16,899 bases of DNA from Pseudomonadota bacterium (GTDB taxonomy: Bacteria > Pseudomonadota > Alphaproteobacteria > Caulobacterales > Caulobacteraceae). This document shows positions 15,803 to 16,899 of the stretch, one piece after another. How positions within the stretch are numbered: position 1 is the first letter of the stretch; every line of letters begins with the position of its first letter. The position numbers and the translations under genes were made by a program. Where the stretch lies: the NCBI GenBank assembly GCA_023428785.1, contig JAEYWU010000129.1, positions 1-16,899 of the forward strand, written 5' to 3'. The notes below the pieces were generated by a model. It was not told where the DNA came from, did no database searches, and saw only the letters and a program-made list of their open reading frames with translations.

Positions 15803-16465
15803 CTAGTCGAGCGGCCAGCCCTCGGTGACTACGAGCACCGGCTCGTCCGAACCGTAAAGCATCATGTCATCCAGGCTCATGCCACGCGCAGTCGGTGAGC
15901 TGCGGTCCATCTGACGGGACGGCGTCGCACTCTCGAGAAAGTCCTCGCCGCCACTCCCGTACATGGCCGCAGCGGCCGAAGGGTCGATACCCATCGCAGC
16001 CAGCATCTCGGGCATGCGCTCGTACATCAGGCCCGTCATCCGGGTCTCCAGCGTCGCCTGACGCCGCAGGATCGAGCGGCCGACCTCGGTTTCATAGAAG
16101 CCGACAAGCGCCACAAGCTCGGGCTCCGGATAGGTCTCGGCGATGGCCTGGACGAGAATGTCCTCGATGAAGACGATCATCGGCTCCATCCCGTCCAGCG
16201 ATCCGTCCGGCACGAAGGTCGGGATCTCGCCGGCCGCATCGCTCTTCACGGGGACGCCCAGGGCTTCGAAGCCGGTCATCATCTCGTCCTGCAGGCCGGT
16301 CATGCCCTGCATCTGGGCCAGCATCATGCCGCGCAGATCGGCGAGCTCCACGTAGCGGGCGGCCAGTTCGCGGGCGCGCGGCGACGGGTCCTCCCCCGTC
16401 TGGGCCATCGCCCCATTGGCCCAGAACAGGGCCAGGCCCGCTGCCAGAATAGCGACCAGACGCAT
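15803..16465 (-). CDS. Secreted DUF2059-like protein, function unknown
   Basis: This 220-residue protein starts with a clear Sec signal peptide (MRLVAILAAGLALFWANGAMA, likely cleavage after residue 21, giving a mature protein starting QTGED), so it should be periplasmic or secreted. The mature part is helical, with a central segment LVALVGFYETEVGRSILRRQ at about 118-136 that resembles the FY.s..G..l motif of DUF2059. Methionine is unusually frequent: about 18 of 199 mature residues, many in pairs (GMMLAQMQGM, DEMM, DDMM). The C-terminal ~45 residues are acidic/Ser-rich and probably flexible. The ATG at 16465 is chosen because GAGGGGG lies 6 nt upstream; an upstream TTG at 16483 is less likely. 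It lies 81 bp ahead of fabD on the same strand; no functional link is visible. No function is assigned. Confidence 0.85.
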   Translation of the reverse strand: MRLVAILAAGLALFWANGAMAQTGEDPSPRARELAARYVELADLRGMMLAQMQGMTGLQDEMMTGFEALGVPVKSDAAGEIPTFVPDGSLDGMEPMIVFIEDILVQAIAETYPEPELVALVGFYETEVGRSILRRQATLETRMTGLMYERMPEMLAAMGIDPSAAAAMYGSGGEDFLESATPSRQMDRSSPTARGMSLDDMMLYGSDEPVLVVTEGWPLD

Positions 16466-16584
16466 GCGGAACCCCCTCAGCAATCAACCCACAGTGATCC
16501 TGGCCACGCCCATGCGCAAGGCGAATCCGGCGACGGATCCCCGCATCGAAGCGAGGGTGTGGAACGCCTCACCCTTTTTTCTTT
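16466..16584. other. Intergenic stretch upstream of the DUF2059-like gene
   Basis: No gene is supported in the 434 bp from 16466 to the window end. This first part carries the GAGGGGG Shine-Dalgarno of the DUF2059-like gene and presumably its promoter. TTGCGC followed 17 nt later by CACTGT on the minus strand is the best -35/-10 candidate and is poor. A T-rich run (TTTTTTCTTT, plus strand) abuts the palindromic repeat that begins at 16585. Confidence 0.4.
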
Positions 16585-16702
16585 CGTTACCCTCGGGCTT
16601 GAACCGAGGGTAAGTCGGTCGGCCGCTCAGCCCTCGCCGGACAGGCCTCTCAACCCCACGTCCGACCCTGGGGTCGCTGCTTCGCCTTGCCCGAGGATGA
16701 CG
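16585..16702. repeat. Composite palindromic intergenic repeat
   Basis: A 14-base arm at 16585-16598 (CGTTACCCTCGGGC) is complementary at 12 of 14 positions to an arm at 16689-16702 (GCCCGAGGATGACG), making a ~118-bp imperfect palindrome. Inside it is a second, perfect hairpin: TTACCCTCGG (16587-16596), 7-nt loop, CCGAGGGTAA (16604-16613). The CGTCATCCTCGGGC-type arms resemble, from memory, the dispersed intergenic palindromes common in Caulobacterales genomes. Within this window there is only one copy, so the dispersed nature is inferred. No T-tract follows on either strand, arguing against a simple terminator. Confidence 0.6.
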
Positions 16703-16899
16703 AACTGAGACCGCGCGCGAAAAAGAATCTCGCGGGCCTTCGTCCCCGCCGCTTGGCCCCAGCCCTATTCTGCCCTCGTCTCCACCGCAGGAGAGGCGCC
16801 TCGGTACCAGGCTCCGACGCGGCGGCGGGGATCGGTCGAGCGGGATGCGCGGCCGCGAACCGGGAGGTCCTTCGTTGCAGGCTATCACAGGCCTGATCC
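16703..16899. other. Unassigned region rich in inverted repeats; possible structured RNA or leader
   Basis: No open reading frame here has credible coding character. The segment holds several nested inverted repeats: TCCCCGCCGC (16743-16752) with GCGGCGGGGA (16822-16831), AGCC with GGCT, TCTCC (16779-16783) with GGAGA (16790-16794), and the palindromes GAGGCGCCTC (16793-16802) and CGCGGCCGCG (16848-16857). CAGGC/GCCTG forms another short hairpin near the end. It could be a noncoding RNA or the leader of a gene beyond the edge. I could not match it to SRP RNA, 6S RNA, tmRNA, RNase P RNA or a riboswitch by eye. Confidence 0.3.

Noticed and set aside
16587..16613. A tRNA-like T-arm (CTCGG, loop TTCAAGC, CCGAG) on the minus strand
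   Set aside because: The loop fits the T-loop pattern, but no D-arm, anticodon arm or matching 5' acceptor strand lies upstream at the right distance. The hairpin is fully explained as part of the palindromic repeat.
16484..16888. A 134-codon minus-strand frame at the right edge
   Set aside because: It runs through the palindromic repeat, is rich in Arg/Pro/Gly/Ser with no recognisable motif, and has no Shine-Dalgarno sequence. A plus-strand frame at 16687-16896 was rejected for the same reasons.
1..16899. A previously undescribed multi-gene system (defence, secretion, mobile or biosynthetic)
   Set aside because: All fourteen genes belong to known families; thirteen are housekeeping genes in conserved order, and the remaining DUF2059-like gene is a single secreted protein. 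No integrase, transposase, direct-repeat array or atypical composition block was seen.

Overview
This window looks like core chromosome of a GC-rich alphaproteobacterium, most likely Caulobacterales (Brevundimonas- or Caulobacter-like). The evidence is the high GC content, the protein sequence character, and gene neighbourhoods typical of that group: pepA divergent from lptF, lptFG joined to lptD-surA-pdxA-rsmA, and a fabD-fabG-acpP-fabF-mltG-yicC-gmk cluster. No mobile element, CRISPR array, phage gene, toxin-antitoxin pair or tRNA/rRNA gene is visible. Fourteen complete protein-coding genes account for almost all of the first 16.4 kb.

Left part (16-1485, minus): pepA, a leucyl aminopeptidase, is separated by a 117-bp divergent intergenic region from the plus-strand run that follows. 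Plus-strand block (1603-9578): lptF, lptG, lptD, surA, pdxA and rsmA are tightly packed, with two 4-base ATGA overlaps and short gaps, and probably form one operon. Its theme is outer-membrane biogenesis: LptF and LptG are the inner-membrane LPS exporter subunits, LptD the outer-membrane LPS translocon, and SurA the periplasmic chaperone that helps LptD-type barrels fold. Vitamin B6 synthesis (pdxA) and 16S rRNA dimethylation (rsmA) follow, as in the classical lptD-surA-pdxA-ksgA cluster.

Right part (9637-16465, all minus, converging on rsmA): in transcription order these are a secreted DUF2059-like protein, fabD, fabG, acpP, then a strong intrinsic terminator, then fabF, mltG, yicC and gmk. 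The first half is fatty-acid synthesis (malonyl loading, carrier protein, ketoreduction, condensation). The second half adds the peptidoglycan-glycan terminase MltG, the YicC endoribonuclease and guanylate kinase, with each start codon overlapping the preceding stop. The terminator between acpP and fabF suggests that the very abundant acyl carrier protein is expressed partly separately from fabF and the genes behind it.

Right edge (16466-16899): about 430 bp with no convincing gene. It holds a composite palindromic intergenic repeat (16585-16702) and a further segment rich in inverted repeats (16743-16857) that could be a structured RNA, or a leader of a gene beyond the window. These are the only parts not explained by ordinary housekeeping genes. 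I do not see a previously undescribed multi-gene system here.
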